Positions 1-7,820 of a DNA stretch of 16,111 nt are shown here, piece after piece. Where the stretch lies: NCBI GenBank assembly GCA_025463965.1, contig JAODBN010000131.1, positions 1 to 16,111 on the forward strand, in the 5' to 3' direction. The notes beneath the pieces were generated by a model, which had not been told where the DNA came from, made no database searches, and saw only the letters and a list, made by a program, of their open reading frames with translations. Positions within the stretch are counted from its first letter, which is position 1. The number at the start of each line of letters is the position of its first letter. The stretch comes from Acidimicrobiaceae bacterium (GTDB lineage: Bacteria > Actinomycetota > Acidimicrobiia > Acidimicrobiales > Bog-793). The translations under genes and the position numbers were made by a program.

Positions 1-1
1 G

Positions 2-262
2 TCCTACAACGACGAGGCGTGGATGTCCCTCGACGAGCTCGTCGACATGTGCAGCCCCCGGGGCGCCGTTCACGTGCTTGCCTTCGACTCGCGTCGCTAC
101 GTCGGCGCCCAGATCGGCATCCACGATCCCAGCGGGCAAAAGGTGGGGACCGTCTCACACCTGCGCAACAGGGAGTACCTGCTCGTGGCCGGGCCCTCCG
201 AGCGCGTAGAAGAGATGGTCGAGCCCTTCGCGCACTGCCTCGTCCGCTCGGAACTCGGCTGA
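2..262 (+). CDS. Probable adenine-specific DNA methyltransferase, C-terminal fragment
   Basis: The frame is open from the left edge and ends with TGA at 260-262, giving the last 86 residues of a longer protein. The visible start, SYNDEAW, followed by a stretch with RRYVGAQIGIHDPSG and VSHLRNREYL, resembles the C-terminal end of D12-class (Dam/FokI-type) N6-adenine methyltransferases, where a SYN-x-E-G element is followed by a short strand-rich tail. The catalytic DPPY-type motif and the SAM-binding motif would lie to the left, outside the window, so activity cannot be judged. No restriction endonuclease is visible next to it. It converges on the minus-strand epimerase-like gene with only 12 bases between the two stop codons. 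The family call is from memory of conserved tail motifs and is moderate in confidence. Confidence 0.6.
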   Translation, partial: SYNDEAWMSLDELVDMCSPRGAVHVLAFDSRRYVGAQIGIHDPSGQKVGTVSHLRNREYLLVAGPSERVEEMVEPFAHCLVRSELG

Positions 263-274
263 GGGCTGGCCCAG

Positions 275-1252
275 CTAGGCCCCGGCGAGGAGCGAAAGCG
301 CTGCTTCGGCGGCGGGATCGGCTCGTCTACGCGACGGGTCCTCGTCGTGCCACGCCACGATCTCTTCGGCACCACGAGCGAGGGGGATCGTCGCCGACCA
401 GCCGGGAGCGAGGGAGCGCACCTTGGAGTTGTCGAACATCACCGAGTGGGCCTTGTCGCCGAGAAGCCCCGGGCCCCAATCGGGAGCGAGCTCCGCGATT
501 CGCTCGGAGGAAACGTGGACGAGGCGAGGCTCGGCGCCGGCCGCCACAGCGAAGGCCGAATAGATCTGGTTCCAGCTGAGCACCTGGTCGCTCGTGATGT
601 GAAACGAATCCCCGATGGCCTGAGGGTTGGCGATCAGCGGAGTGAAGGCCGCCGCGAAGTCTCGATGGTGAGTGAGCACCCACAACGAGGTCCCATCTCC
701 CTGCACGACGATCGGCTCCTTGCGGCGCATCCGTTCCACGGCAGCCCAGCCGCCGAGCAGGGGCACCGACGTGCGATCGTAGGTATGAGACGGTCGCACG
801 ATCGTTGCCGGAAAACCACGCTGACGGTAGGCCTCGACGAGCAGGTCCTCGCAGGCGATCTTGTCCCTGGAGTACTGCCAGAACGGGTTCCTGAGCGGTG
901 TGGACTCCACGATGGGGAGCCGGGCGATCGGCTTTTGGTAGGCCGAAGCGGACGAGATGAACACGTACTGGCCCACCCGTCCCTCGAACTGGGCGAGATC
1001 GTGGCGGACGTGTTCCGGCGTGAAGGCGAGGAACTGCGCCACGACGTCGAACTCGCGACCCGACAGAGCAGTTGCGAACGACTCCGGGTCGCGCACGTCA
1101 GCGGTGATCACCTCGGCTTCCTCGGGAAGTGGCCTCGTCGCCGTCTCGCCGCGGTTGACCGCGGTCAGCTCGTAGCCGGCCTGGATCGCCAGGCGGGCGC
1201 ACGCCGAGCTGATGATCCCGGTCCCTCCGATGAACAAGACCTTGATCGCCAC
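275..1252 (-). CDS. NAD-dependent epimerase/dehydratase-like protein (extended SDR)
   Basis: This 325-aa protein has an extended short-chain dehydrogenase/reductase layout. A Rossmann nucleotide-binding start holds FIGGTGIIS at residues 8-15, an acidic ADVRD element lies near 51-55, the strand-end SSASAY at 100-105, and a likely catalytic YSRDK (Y127, K131). Such proteins bind NAD(P) and act on sugar nucleotides or other small substrates in the cytoplasm; the substrate cannot be told from sequence. The start is GTG at 1250-1252, preceded on the minus strand by AAGGAGAG about seven bases upstream. It lies 30 bases downstream of the glpD stop on the same strand and may be the last gene of the glycerol operon, though a role in glycerol use is only inferred from position. 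Confidence 0.82.
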   Translation of the reverse strand: MAIKVLFIGGTGIISSACARLAIQAGYELTAVNRGETATRPLPEEAEVITADVRDPESFATALSGREFDVVAQFLAFTPEHVRHDLAQFEGRVGQYVFISSASAYQKPIARLPIVESTPLRNPFWQYSRDKIACEDLLVEAYRQRGFPATIVRPSHTYDRTSVPLLGGWAAVERMRRKEPIVVQGDGTSLWVLTHHRDFAAAFTPLIANPQAIGDSFHITSDQVLSWNQIYSAFAVAAGAEPRLVHVSSERIAELAPDWGPGLLGDKAHSVMFDNSKVRSLAPGWSATIPLARGAEEIVAWHDEDPSRRRADPAAEAALSLLAGA

Positions 1253-1282
1253 CCGGTTCTCTCCTTGCTTGGATGCTCAGCC

Positions 1283-3019
1283 TCACGGTAACGGAAGCAG
1301 GCTCCCCACCTCCCGTAAGCGGTGCGCTGCCGAGCGGTCGTCCGGCTCCTCGAAAGCGGCGTCGGCTGCCGCTGCCGCGGCGCGCACTGCGGCGACCTCC
1401 TCCGCCCGTCGTGCGGCATCCCAGCCAAGGCGAGTCGCCATCACCTCGGCGATCTCCTCGGCAAAGGCGGCCCCGTGCCCGCGTGACTCGATGGCGAGCC
1501 GGGTGCGGCGCTCGAGCACGTCCTCCAGATGGCGGGCGTCCTCGTGGGTGACCGCGTACGCGACCTCGGCCCGAAGGTAGCTGCCGGGGACGGAAGGTTC
1601 GCCGCTCCCGAGGCGGGCCAGCAACGACTCGTCCTCGCGGCTCGGAGCAAGCACCTCGGGCAGCAGGTTCCCATAACGGCCAAGGAGGCGGACGACGTCT
1701 GCCTGGTCGAGGTGCCACTGCTGGGCGAGCTCGAAGGCGCTTTCGGATAATTCGGCCAAGCCCTGGGCGCCGACGAGCAGGACCCGATCCGTGCGGCACG
1801 GTCCGGCCCGTAGCTGGCCGTGCTCGACCGCGGCGTCGACGGTGTCACGGGCCATCACCCGATAGGTCGTGTACTTGCCCCCCGACACGAGGACCAGACC
1901 GGGGAGCGGCCGGTTGACCGCGTGCTCACGTGAGAGCTTCGTCGTCTCGTCCCCGGCCCCGGCGATGAGCGGTCGCAGCCCCACGTAGACCGCCTCGACG
2001 TCGCTTCGCTCGAGTGGCCGGTTGAGGGCACCGTTCACCGTGGCGAGCAGATAGTCGATGTCCGATCGGTTGGCCGCCGGCCACGCGGGGTCGTAGTCCC
2101 AGGCCGTGTCGGTCGTGCCGATCAGCCAGTGCTCGCCCCAGGGAAGCACGAAGAGCACGCTGCGGTCGGTGGGAAGAATGAGGGCGACGGACGAGTCGAT
2201 GGCCGAGCGGCGCACGACCAGGTGCACGCCCTTGGAGGGCTGCACCTGAAGCGCGCGTTCCTTCCCGGCGAGGCGCTCGAGCTGCTCGGTCCACACTCCC
2301 GTCGCGCCCACCACCACCTTCGCCCGCACCTCAAGCTCCTCACCGCTCTCCACGAGCGACGCGCGCGCTCCGACCACGCCGGGTCCGTTACGAAGGAGCC
2401 CCACTACGCAGGCCCGGCTGGCGGTGATCGCGCCGTAGCTCGCTGCGGTTCGCAAGACCGTGAAGGTGTGACGAGCGTCGTCGACCTGGCCGTCGTAGTA
2501 ACTCACCGCACCGACGAAGCGATCCGCCGCCAGCGCCGGGGCAAGCGCGAGGGCGCGGTGGCGGGTGAGCTGGCGGTGGAAGGGCAGCCCTGCCCCGGAG
2601 TGGGTGGTCCGGGCAAGCAGGTCGTACAAGAGCACCCCGGCGCCGACGTAGGCGCGCTCGATCACGCGCCGGTGGAGCGGATAGAGGAAGGGCAGGGGGT
2701 GGACCAGGTGGGGAGCGGTCCGCAGAAGGATGGATCGCTCGGTGAGCGCCTCGCGCACGAGGGCGAAGTCGTGCATCTGGAGGTAGCGCAGGCCCCCGTG
2801 TATGAGCTTGGAAGAGCGGGACGACGTGCCGGCCGCCCAGTCCTGGGCCTCCACCACCGCCACGGAAAGACCGCGAGTCGCGGCGTCCAGGGCGATGCCG
2901 GCACCGACGATGCCTCCTCCCACCACCAGTAGGTCGAAGTTGGTGGAACGGAGCGCGGCCCGGTTCGCGTCGGCCCGTTCCCGGGACATGGCGATCGCGC
3001 GGGGTGGCGCTTTGTTCAC
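1283..3019 (-). CDS. glpD: Glycerol-3-phosphate dehydrogenase, FAD-dependent
   Basis: This 578-aa flavoprotein oxidises sn-glycerol 3-phosphate to dihydroxyacetone phosphate and passes electrons to the quinone pool at the inner face of the cytoplasmic membrane. The N-terminal FAD dinucleotide-binding motif VVGGGIVGAG is at residues 32-41, followed by the family signature TSSRSSKLIHGGLRYL near 65-80. Length fits the family (about 500-580 aa). The annotated start is GTG at 3017-3019, with no strong ribosome binding site; an in-frame ATG at 2987-2989 (residue 11) also lacks one and would still keep the FAD motif. The gene begins 12 bases after the glycerol kinase stop, so the two are very likely one operon. 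No glycerol facilitator gene is visible nearby. Confidence 0.93.
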   Translation of the reverse strand: MNKAPPRAIAMSRERADANRAALRSTNFDLLVVGGGIVGAGIALDAATRGLSVAVVEAQDWAAGTSSRSSKLIHGGLRYLQMHDFALVREALTERSILLRTAPHLVHPLPFLYPLHRRVIERAYVGAGVLLYDLLARTTHSGAGLPFHRQLTRHRALALAPALAADRFVGAVSYYDGQVDDARHTFTVLRTAASYGAITASRACVVGLLRNGPGVVGARASLVESGEELEVRAKVVVGATGVWTEQLERLAGKERALQVQPSKGVHLVVRRSAIDSSVALILPTDRSVLFVLPWGEHWLIGTTDTAWDYDPAWPAANRSDIDYLLATVNGALNRPLERSDVEAVYVGLRPLIAGAGDETTKLSREHAVNRPLPGLVLVSGGKYTTYRVMARDTVDAAVEHGQLRAGPCRTDRVLLVGAQGLAELSESAFELAQQWHLDQADVVRLLGRYGNLLPEVLAPSREDESLLARLGSGEPSVPGSYLRAEVAYAVTHEDARHLEDVLERRTRLAIESRGHGAAFAEEIAEVMATRLGWDAARRAEEVAAVRAAAAAADAAFEEPDDRSAAHRLREVGSLLPLP

Positions 3020-3031
3020 GGCGTCACCGGT

Positions 3032-4543
3032 TCAGGGAACATCGGCGTCCGGCTCGACCCACGACAGCGTGCGCTCGACGGCCTTGTGCCACCCGGCGAG
3101 GCCCTCGGTTCTCCGGGCCTCGTCCCAACTGGGAGCCCACCGCCGATCCTCGACCCAGTTCTGCGCCAGAGTGTCGGTTCCGTCCCAGAGGCCGACGGCG
3201 AGGCCGGCCGCGTACGCGGCACCGAGGGCAGTCGTCTCCGCGACCTTGGGACGGACCACTGTGAGCCCGAGCACATCGGCTTGGAGCTGCATGCACAGCT
3301 CGTTTTCCGTCACGCCTCCATCGACCTTCAGCACCTTCACCCCTGCACCGTCGGCGGCCATCGCTTCGACGAGGTCGCACGTCTGGTAGCAGATGGCCTC
3401 GAGGGTTGCCCGGGCCAGGTGGGCCGCCCCGTGGTACCGCGACATGCCGACGATTGCTCCCCGAGCGTCGCTTCGCCAGTAGGGAGCGAACAGCCCGGAG
3501 AACGCCGGGACGAAGTAGAGGCCCGCGGCGTCGGGGACGGTCCGCGCCAGCTCCTCGACGCCTGCTGCGTCGGCGATGACGCCGAGCTGGTCGCGCAACC
3601 ACTGCACGGCGGACCCGCTGACCGCCACTGATCCCTCAAGCGCGTAGCGGGGCGCCTCGCCGGCGAGCTGGTAGCAGACGGTCGACAAAAGACCCGATCC
3701 GGATCGGACGATCTGCTCGCCGGTGTTGCACAACAGGAACGTCCCCGTCCCGTAGGTGCTCTTCGCCTCGCCGACGGAGAAGCAGGCCTGCCCGACCATC
3801 GCCGCATGTTGGTCGCCGAGCGCGGCGGCGACCGGGAGCCCCTCGCCGAAGGGCCCTCCGGCGGTGACCACGTCGCCCGAGGAGTCCGAGGAGGGCCGGA
3901 TCTCGGGAAGCGTCGCTCTCGGAATACCGAGGAGCGCGCACAGCTCCTCGTCCCACTCGAGGCCCTCGAGGTCCATCAACATGGTGCGGCTGGCGTTGGT
4001 CACGTCGATCACGTGGTGGCGCCCACCGGTCAGCTTCCACACCAGCCACGAGTCCACGGTCCCAAAGAGCACCTCGCCGCGTTCCGCGCCCGCCCTCGCC
4101 CCCTCCACGTGGTCCAGCAACCAGCGCAGCTTGGGTCCGGAGAAGTAGGTGGACGGCATCAGCCCGCTGCGCTCGCGAAACAGCCCGCCAGCCTCCTCCT
4201 CAAGCCTGGCGGCGAGGTCCGCTGTGCGGGTGTCCTGCCAGACGATCGCGTTCGCCAGTGGTTGGCCGGAGCGCCGGTCCCACACCACGGTGGTCTCCCG
4301 CTGGTTCGCCAGTCCAACCGCCGCCAGGTCGGACGCCTTGAGCCCCGCCGAGCGCATGCCCTCGGTCACCACGGCGCTCGTGGCGCTCCAAAGCTCCTCG
4401 GGATCGTGCTCCACCCATCCGGGCCGGGGTAACAGTTGGCGGTGCTCCACCTGGTGGCGGACGACCTCGCGTCCTGCGGGATCAAAGACCATGAAGCGGG
4501 TGCTCGTGGTGCCCTGGTCGATGGCGCCGACGAGCTCAGGCAT
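3032..4543 (-). CDS. glpK: Glycerol kinase
   Basis: This FGGY-family kinase phosphorylates glycerol to glycerol 3-phosphate using ATP, trapping it in the cytoplasm and feeding GlpD. Counting from the chosen start it has 503 aa, the usual length. Visible motifs are the phosphate-binding DQGTTS at 9-14, NQRETT near 80-85 with R83 and E84 that contact glycerol in the family, YFSGPKLRW from 133, GDQHAAMVG at 243-251 with D244 as the likely catalytic base, TYGTGTF at 263-269, and a DGGVTEN stretch near the C terminus. The frame is open up to 4618, but ATG at 4541-4543 has GAGGTGG about seven bases upstream and gives the family-typical N terminus, so the longer form is rejected. It is the first gene of a minus-strand operon with glpD. 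Confidence 0.95.
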   Translation of the reverse strand: MPELVGAIDQGTTSTRFMVFDPAGREVVRHQVEHRQLLPRPGWVEHDPEELWSATSAVVTEGMRSAGLKASDLAAVGLANQRETTVVWDRRSGQPLANAIVWQDTRTADLAARLEEEAGGLFRERSGLMPSTYFSGPKLRWLLDHVEGARAGAERGEVLFGTVDSWLVWKLTGGRHHVIDVTNASRTMLMDLEGLEWDEELCALLGIPRATLPEIRPSSDSSGDVVTAGGPFGEGLPVAAALGDQHAAMVGQACFSVGEAKSTYGTGTFLLCNTGEQIVRSGSGLLSTVCYQLAGEAPRYALEGSVAVSGSAVQWLRDQLGVIADAAGVEELARTVPDAAGLYFVPAFSGLFAPYWRSDARGAIVGMSRYHGAAHLARATLEAICYQTCDLVEAMAADGAGVKVLKVDGGVTENELCMQLQADVLGLTVVRPKVAETTALGAAYAAGLAVGLWDGTDTLAQNWVEDRRWAPSWDEARRTEGLAGWHKAVERTLSWVEPDADVP

Positions 4544-4770
4544 CGGGCGACCACCTCGGTGTGGGACCGCCTGGGAGAGAGGGGGATGGTGAGAACGAGG
4601 CCGACCGCGGGGTAACACCGACGCGGGAGATCACCGGGCCGCAGTGTAGGCCCCGGCCTGGCCCCTTGACTCATCCGAACGATCGGAGTCGACTGATTTC
4701 AGTCGGCCTCCGCCGACCGAGAGCCCGCGCAAACGACCCAGCTCCGCGCACGACGAAGAGAAGGTTGTCC
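4544..4770. promoter_or_regulatory. Divergent glpK/catalase intergenic region
   Basis: These 227 bases separate two divergent start codons and must hold promoters for both directions. A TTGACT hexamer at 4666-4671 could be a -35 element for the catalase, but no convincing -10 is seen at 17 bases downstream. The clearest signal is the palindrome at 4690-4717, listed separately. The catalase ribosome binding site AGAGAAGG lies at about 4757-4764. Confidence 0.5.
4690..4717. promoter_or_regulatory. Palindromic operator candidate upstream of catalase
   Basis: CGACTGA-TT-TCAGTCG at 4690-4705 is a perfect 7-bp inverted repeat, and it overlaps a second one, GTCGGC-CTCC-GCCGAC at 4702-4717. It lies 54 bases before the catalase start and about 20 bases after a TTGACT hexamer, a place suited to a repressor or redox-responsive activator. 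Catalase genes are often controlled by Fur/PerR-type or OxyR-type factors, but the site does not clearly match either consensus, so the binding protein is unknown. Confidence 0.45.
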
Positions 4771-6225
4771 ATGATCGAGAACGAGCGCCCATACACGGCC
4801 ACCGACGCGGGCATCCCGGCAGCGAGCGACGAGTACTCCCTCACCGTGGGCCCCGGTGGCCCCATCCTGTTGCAGGACGCCTACGTGATCCAGAAGATGC
4901 AGCACTTCAATCGCGAGCGCGTCCCGGAGCGCGTCGTCCATGCAAAGGGTGGTGGCGCATTCGGCTTCTTCGAGGTCACCGAGGACGTCTCGCAGTTCAC
5001 CAAGGCAGTGATGTTCCAGCCCGGCAAGCGCACCGAGATGGTCGCCCGCTTCTCGAGCGTGGCTGGCGAGCGTGGCTACGCAGACACCGTGCGCGATCCC
5101 CGAGGGTTCGCGCTCAAGTTCTACACCGAGCACGGCAATTACGACATGGTCGGCAACAACACGCCGGTGTTCTTCGTCCGCGATCCCCAGAAGTTCCAGG
5201 ACTTCATTCACTCCCAGAAGCGCCGCGCCGACAATGGGCTTCGCGACAACCACATGCAGTGGGACTTCTGGACCCTGTCGCCGGAGTCCGCCCACCAAGT
5301 GACCTATTTGATGGGTGATCGCGGTCTGCCGAAGACGTGGCGGAACATGAACGGCTACTCCAGCCATACCAACGCCTGGGAGAACGCCGGAGGCGAGAAG
5401 TTCTGGGTCAAGTACCACTTCAAGACGGATCTGGGCGTCGAACACCTGACCGAGGCGGAGGGCCACGCGCTCGCCGGGGAGAACCCCGACGCGCACATCC
5501 AGGACCTTTACCAAGCGATCAAGAGCGGCAACGCCCCGACCTGGACCCTCTCCATGCAGGTGATGCCGTTCGAGGACGCCGCCGACTACCGCTTCAACCC
5601 CTTCGACCTCACCAAGGTGTGGCCGCACGGGGACTACCCGCTCATCAAGGTGGGGCGGATGGTGCTGGACCGGAACCCGGAGAACTACTTCGCCGAGATC
5701 GAACAGGCGGCGTTCGAGCCCAGCAACATGATCCCGGGCATCGGGCCGTCTCCCGACAAGATGCTGCTCGGCCGGCTCTTCAGCTACCCAGACACCCACC
5801 TGCACCGCATCGGTCCTAACTACCTGCAGCTTCCCGTCAACCGACCCCACTCCCCCGTCCACACCTACAACCGTGACGGGGCCATGCGCTATGAGAACCC
5901 GGGTGACCCGACGTACGCACCCAACAGCATGGGCGGCCCTGCCGCCGATCCCGATCGCTTCGGCAGGGACTTCAGCTGGTCGGTAACGGGAGAGATCGTG
6001 CGTGCCGCCTACGAGCCGCATGCCGAGGACGACGACTTCGTCCAAGCCAACGGAATGGTCAACAAGGCGATGGACGAGCCCGGCCGTCAACGCCTCGTGT
6101 CCAACATCATCGGGCACCTCAAGCAGGGCGTCCAAGAGCCGGTGCTCAGCAAGGTCTTCGAGTACTGGAGGAAGGTGGACAAGGCCGTGGGAGACCAGGT
6201 GGAGCAGGGCTTCCGGGCCGGGTGA
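4771..6225 (+). CDS. katA: Monofunctional haem catalase, small-subunit type
   Basis: This 484-aa cytoplasmic enzyme splits hydrogen peroxide into water and oxygen. Catalytic features of the clade of small-subunit catalases are intact: distal His57 in ERVVHAKGGGAFGFFE, the Asn of MVGNNTPVFFVRD (129/130), the proximal haem-ligand segment RLFSYPDTHLHR with Tyr339 and Arg335, and conserved MQWDFWTLSPESAHQVTYLMGDRG. Length matches this class (about 480-500 aa) and there is no C-terminal flavodoxin-like domain, so it is not a large-subunit catalase. The frame is open from 4561, but ATG at 4771 follows AGAGAAGG by about six bases and gives the normal N terminus. It is probably expressed from its own promoter in the divergent region; the DNA glycosylase gene starts 47 bases after it, which would suit a small stress-response pair. 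Confidence 0.96.
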   Translation: MIENERPYTATDAGIPAASDEYSLTVGPGGPILLQDAYVIQKMQHFNRERVPERVVHAKGGGAFGFFEVTEDVSQFTKAVMFQPGKRTEMVARFSSVAGERGYADTVRDPRGFALKFYTEHGNYDMVGNNTPVFFVRDPQKFQDFIHSQKRRADNGLRDNHMQWDFWTLSPESAHQVTYLMGDRGLPKTWRNMNGYSSHTNAWENAGGEKFWVKYHFKTDLGVEHLTEAEGHALAGENPDAHIQDLYQAIKSGNAPTWTLSMQVMPFEDAADYRFNPFDLTKVWPHGDYPLIKVGRMVLDRNPENYFAEIEQAAFEPSNMIPGIGPSPDKMLLGRLFSYPDTHLHRIGPNYLQLPVNRPHSPVHTYNRDGAMRYENPGDPTYAPNSMGGPAADPDRFGRDFSWSVTGEIVRAAYEPHAEDDDFVQANGMVNKAMDEPGRQRLVSNIIGHLKQGVQEPVLSKVFEYWRKVDKAVGDQVEQGFRAG

Positions 6226-6233
6226 CCCAGAGC

Positions 6234-6247
6234 GCGGCATCGGCCGC
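6234..6247 (+). terminator. Weak hairpin after catalase
   Basis: GCGGC-ATCG-GCCGC forms a 5-bp stem just after the catalase stop codon. It has no following T run and is short, so it may be only an attenuator or chance in GC-rich DNA. Confidence 0.25.
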
Positions 6248-6272
6248 CCTCCTGGGCAGGTAGTCGGGATTC

Positions 6273-7166
6273 GTGCCCGAGCTTCCCGACGTCGACGCCT
6301 TCCGCAGGGTGCTCGCAGAGCACGCTGTCGGCAAGCGGATCACCAGCGTGGACGTTCATGACGCGGGGGTGCTGCACGGAACTTCGGCGCAGAATTTCGC
6401 CGCGGTGCTCGAGGGTCGGCAGTTCGCCGAGCCCGAGCGCCGCGGCAAGTGGCTGCTCGCTGCGCTGTCCGGAGGCCCGATCCTGATGTTCCACTTCGGA
6501 ATGACCGGCGCCTTGTCGTGGGCAGAGGACGACGAGGAAGCGGGTCGCTTCGAACGCGTCGTCTTCGCTATGGGCACCGGCAGGCTCGTCTATCGCGACC
6601 TGCGCAAGTTGCGAGGGCTTTGGCTGGCGGACGACGAGGATGAGGTCGAGCGCATCACGGGTCCGCTCGGGCCGGACGCTCTCGGCCTGTCCGCGAAGAC
6701 GCTCGATGAGCGGCTGGCGGGCCACCGCGGGCCGGTCAAGACCGTGATGACCGACCAGAAAGTGATCGCCGGGGTCGGGAACATGCTCGCAGACGAGACC
6801 CTTTGGCAGGCGCGCCTGCACCCGTCTCGCCGTTACGACGACCTCGACCTAGAGGATCGGCATAAGCTCTCGCGCTCGCTCCAAAAGATTCTCCGGCTCT
6901 CGGTGGAGGCCGGCGAGATTCCTCGGCGCAACGGATGGTTGAGCTGCGTCCGAGGCGAAAAGAACGCCGCCTGCCCACGATGCGGAACCGCGCTGCGCAC
7001 GACCAGGATCGGTGGGCGGACCGCGCTGTGGTGCCCCCACTGCCAGCCAGAGCCGGTCGCCCGCAAAGCTAAGACAGAGCCCGCACGGGCCGGCCAGTCG
7101 CATTCCCCGCGCACGGCCGAGCCCTCGAGCTCGCGGCGTGTCCGGCGCCCCCGCCGCGTCGCCTAG
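6273..7166 (+). CDS. Fpg/Nei-family DNA glycosylase/AP lyase
   Basis: This 297-aa base-excision repair enzyme removes oxidised bases and cuts the abasic site. Once the initiator Met is removed, the protein starts PELPDV, giving the catalytic N-terminal Pro and the following Glu. Lys59 in ERRGKWLL matches the conserved lysine near position 57. The helix-two-turn-helix is at VIAGVGNMLADETLWQARLHP (about 164-184), and a C4 zinc finger follows with C234, C237, C254 and C257. Start is GTG at 6273-6275; the Shine-Dalgarno is weak. Fpg (8-oxoguanine) and Nei-type (oxidised pyrimidine) specificity cannot be separated with certainty. Unusually, about 38 basic, Ser/Arg-rich residues extend past the zinc finger, where most family members stop. 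Confidence 0.9.
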   Translation: MPELPDVDAFRRVLAEHAVGKRITSVDVHDAGVLHGTSAQNFAAVLEGRQFAEPERRGKWLLAALSGGPILMFHFGMTGALSWAEDDEEAGRFERVVFAMGTGRLVYRDLRKLRGLWLADDEDEVERITGPLGPDALGLSAKTLDERLAGHRGPVKTVMTDQKVIAGVGNMLADETLWQARLHPSRRYDDLDLEDRHKLSRSLQKILRLSVEAGEIPRRNGWLSCVRGEKNAACPRCGTALRTTRIGGRTALWCPHCQPEPVARKAKTEPARAGQSHSPRTAEPSSSRRVRRPRRVA

Positions 7167-7180
7167 CATCGTGTCTCGCG

Positions 7181-7214
7181 TCACGAAGACGGCGGGATGC
7201 CGCCGCCTTCGTGA
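7181..7214 (+). terminator. Strong hairpin after DNA glycosylase gene
   Basis: TCACGAAG (7181-7188) pairs with CTTCGTGA (7207-7214) and CGGCGG (7190-7195) with CCGCCG (7200-7205), with one A/C mismatch and a GATG loop. This 14-bp stem 14 bases after the stop codon is a likely terminator of the glycosylase transcript, although no T run follows. It sits just ahead of the tRNA gene. Confidence 0.6.
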
Positions 7215-7248
7215 AGGCACCCGGGCTGCCTGTCAGCTCGGGCCGCAG

Positions 7249-7326
7249 GGACCTGTGGTGCAGCTCGGAGTGCACGCCGGCCTGTCAAGCCGGAGGTCGC
7301 GGGTTCAAATCCCGTCAGGTCCGCCA
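7249..7326 (+). tRNA. tRNA-Asp (anticodon GTC), with encoded CCA
   Basis: A full cloverleaf can be drawn. The acceptor GGACCTG (7249-7255) pairs with CAGGTCC (7316-7322), followed by discriminator G7323 and CCA at 7324-7326. The D stem is GTGC/GCAC. The anticodon stem is CCGGC/GCCGG with loop CTGTCAA (7282-7288) and anticodon GTC at 7284-7286. The T arm is GCGGG-TTCAAAT-CCCGT. The gene decodes aspartate codons. Its 3' end points at the provirus, the usual arrangement when a tyrosine recombinase has used the tRNA 3' end as attachment site; the gene stays intact. Confidence 0.95.
7300..7326 (+). other. Candidate left attachment site within tRNA-Asp 3' end
   Basis: Chromosomal housekeeping genes stop at the tRNA and viral genes begin about 110 bases after it. 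The T arm and acceptor 3' strand are therefore the probable core of attL. This is inferred from position only, since the matching right copy is not in the window. Confidence 0.4.
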
Positions 7327-7343
7327 GTGGAGTCCAGCCCGGA

Positions 7344-7366
7344 CCGCCGCCCCAACGGGGCGGCGG
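7344..7366 (+). terminator. Perfect 10-bp hairpin after tRNA-Asp
   Basis: CCGCCGCCCC (7344-7353), loop AAC, and GGGGCGGCGG (7357-7366) form a perfect stem 18 bases after the tRNA. It is probably the tRNA terminator, and it may also isolate the provirus from chromosomal transcription. A smaller CCCC-GTA-GGGG stem follows at about 7390-7400. Confidence 0.6.
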
Positions 7367-7436
7367 AACGGCCGGGCCAGGCTGGTCCTCCCCGTAGGGG
7401 ACGAGGTCGGATAGCTCGGTTCGGGCGGCCGCGTAA

Positions 7437-7820
7437 ATGCCCGGCGCAGACGGCGCCCACCTCGGGCTCTCGGCCGAACAGGCGCTCGGTGTCATCGTCG
7501 GCGGCAAGCCGGTTCCCCCGCCCGCTGAGCGGAGCTCCACGGAAGCGCTCCGCCTCCGCCTGCTCGCCGCCCACGCGCGCAATGCACCGGGCTCGTATGT
7601 CGAGTGTGCCGACCTCGCCGGCGGAATCGTCCTCTCGCACCTCCTCGCGCACCCCGAAGACGCGCGGCTGGGCGAGGACGAGCTCTACACCGTTCTGCGG
7701 GAGTCTCTGGCGCCCCTCCAGCTCACCGGATTCATGTGGGGCTGGGCGCTCAACGCCGCCAGGGCGTGCTGCGAGCTCGAGCCGGTTCCGAATCCCGCGA
7801 TCGTGGAGGTGTCCCAATGA
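7437..7820 (+). CDS. Hypothetical protein upstream of endolysin
   Basis: This 127-aa protein is not recognised. It is predicted to be mostly alpha-helical, with an Ala/Leu-rich middle (residues about 38-80) and a C-terminal LTGFMWGWALNAARACCELE stretch that is hydrophobic but too short and polar to be called a membrane helix with confidence. It is the first gene after the tRNA. Its ATG at 7437 has no good Shine-Dalgarno, so the exact start is uncertain. Its stop overlaps the endolysin start as ATGA (7817-7820), so the two are translationally coupled. A lysis-related job is possible from position but has no sequence support; it does not look like a classic holin. Confidence 0.65.
   Translation: MPGADGAHLGLSAEQALGVIVGGKPVPPPAERSSTEALRLRLLAAHARNAPGSYVECADLAGGIVLSHLLAHPEDARLGEDELYTVLRESLAPLQLTGFMWGWALNAARACCELEPVPNPAIVEVSQ

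Noticed and set aside
2..262. Methyltransferase fragment as part of a restriction-modification defence system
   Set aside because: Only the tail is visible and no endonuclease lies next to it in the window; the left flank is needed.
2129..2932. 267-aa plus-strand frame opposite glpD
   Set aside because: It is an antisense shadow of the conserved glpD gene with His/Gly/Arg-rich composition.
4699..6240. 513-aa open frame on the minus strand across the catalase
   Set aside because: It is a shadow of a certain catalase gene in GC-rich DNA, with Val/His/Gly-rich composition and no motif.
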